From contig JAFEDK010000008.1 of NCBI GenBank assembly GCA_018241665.1, positions 186,001 through 250,000 of the forward strand: a stretch of DNA of 64,000 nt, read 5' to 3'. Position 1 is the stretch's first letter. The number at the start of each line of letters is the position of its first letter. The notes under the pieces are model-generated. The model worked only from the letters and a program-made list of their open reading frames with translations. It searched no databases and was not told the origin of the DNA. This document shows, one piece after another, positions 63,889 to 64,000 of the stretch. The translations under genes and the position numbers were made by a program. This DNA is from Pseudomonadota bacterium. GTDB taxonomy: Bacteria; Pseudomonadota; Gammaproteobacteria; Burkholderiales; Rhodocyclaceae.

Positions 63889-64000
63889 ACATCCCCATCC
63901 GCGCCCCCGCAAAGCCGTTCGACCAGGGCGTCGTCAACGCCATGCCGTCCACCTGAGCACCCTTCTGCTCCTCGGTAGCGGTGTCGCCTGGATGCTGGCC
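63881..64000 (+). CDS. Membrane protein, N-terminal fragment
   Basis: 40 codons before the window ends. The start MHEHPHPRPRKAVRPGRRQR is rich in His, Pro and Arg and probably cytoplasmic, and the hydrophobic LSTLLLLGSGVAWMLA begins a membrane helix. The ATG overlaps the apbE stop by 8 bases. The family cannot be identified from this part. Its place after apbE suggests a membrane electron-transfer subunit, which is inference. Confidence 0.6.
   Translation, partial: MHEHPHPRPRKAVRPGRRQRHAVHLSTLLLLGSGVAWMLA

Overview
This window is high-GC, gene-dense chromosomal DNA from a betaproteobacterium. Its gene order fits Rhodocyclales (an Azospira- or Dechloromonas-like organism). The main support is one long minus-strand block, ndk-rlmN-pilW-rodZ-ispG-hisS-yfgM-bamB-der-hfq-hflX-hflK-hflC-yjeT-like-hisZ-purA, an order typical of Betaproteobacteria. 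The relA, lemA/TPM, udg-rimI-tsaB, yciB-yciI-bolA-ppiC and adk/kdsB/lpxK/exbBD groups point the same way. The genus is an inference. No tRNA, rRNA, CRISPR array, insertion sequence or prophage was seen. || Layout. 1-3.6 kb: the 5' end of relA, mtfA, a host-attachment-type protein, then thpR-ispF-ispD. 3.6-8.1 kb: a co-directional set with a DUF4010/MgtC-like membrane protein, the complete AmmeMemoRadiSam cassette (amrB-amrA-amrS) and a hydrolase-fold protein that seems to have lost its catalytic residues. 8.1-15.4 kb: mostly minus-strand housekeeping genes (GNAT, L,D-transpeptidase, tadA, two TPM proteins plus LemA, uracil-DNA glycosylase, rimI, tsaB), interrupted by a plus-strand PAS histidine kinase. 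15.6-20.9 kb: ompR-envZ, persulfide dioxygenase overlapping a truncated haemoglobin, and yciB-yciI-bolA-ppiC, closed by a bidirectional terminator. 20.9-36.4 kb: the long conserved minus-strand block. 36.5-43.3 kb: ccoS-ccoI, then a TRAP substrate-binding protein divergent from a DctS/DctR-like two-component system. 43.3-53.1 kb: tilS-accA, murJ, a YbhB-like protein, a phosphofructokinase, adk, kdsB, a Trm112-like protein, lpxK and exbD-exbB. 53.1-58.8 kb: xseA, sodB and dnaE2, the last two with recognisable operator sequences. 58.8-64 kb: a lipoprotein, then an envelope redox gene cluster that runs off the window: a di-haem peroxidase-like lipoprotein, a porin, an FMN-binding protein, an ApbE flavin transferase and a membrane protein. 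|| How the genes connect. ispD, ispF and ispG make isoprenoid precursors. kdsB, lpxK and accA feed lipopolysaccharide and fatty-acid synthesis. bamB, rodZ, murJ, pilW and ppiC serve envelope assembly. hfq, hflX and hflKC form the usual post-transcriptional and proteolysis-control block. || The parts most worth follow-up are the terminal flavin/haem cluster with its stacked inverted repeats and possible Fur site, the AmmeMemoRadiSam cassette, the degenerate hydrolase beside it, an IscR-type palindrome over the sodB promoter, a SOS box nearly touching the dnaE2 start codon, a DnaA-box palindrome between exbB and xseA, and a phosphofructokinase with mixed phosphoryl-donor residues.
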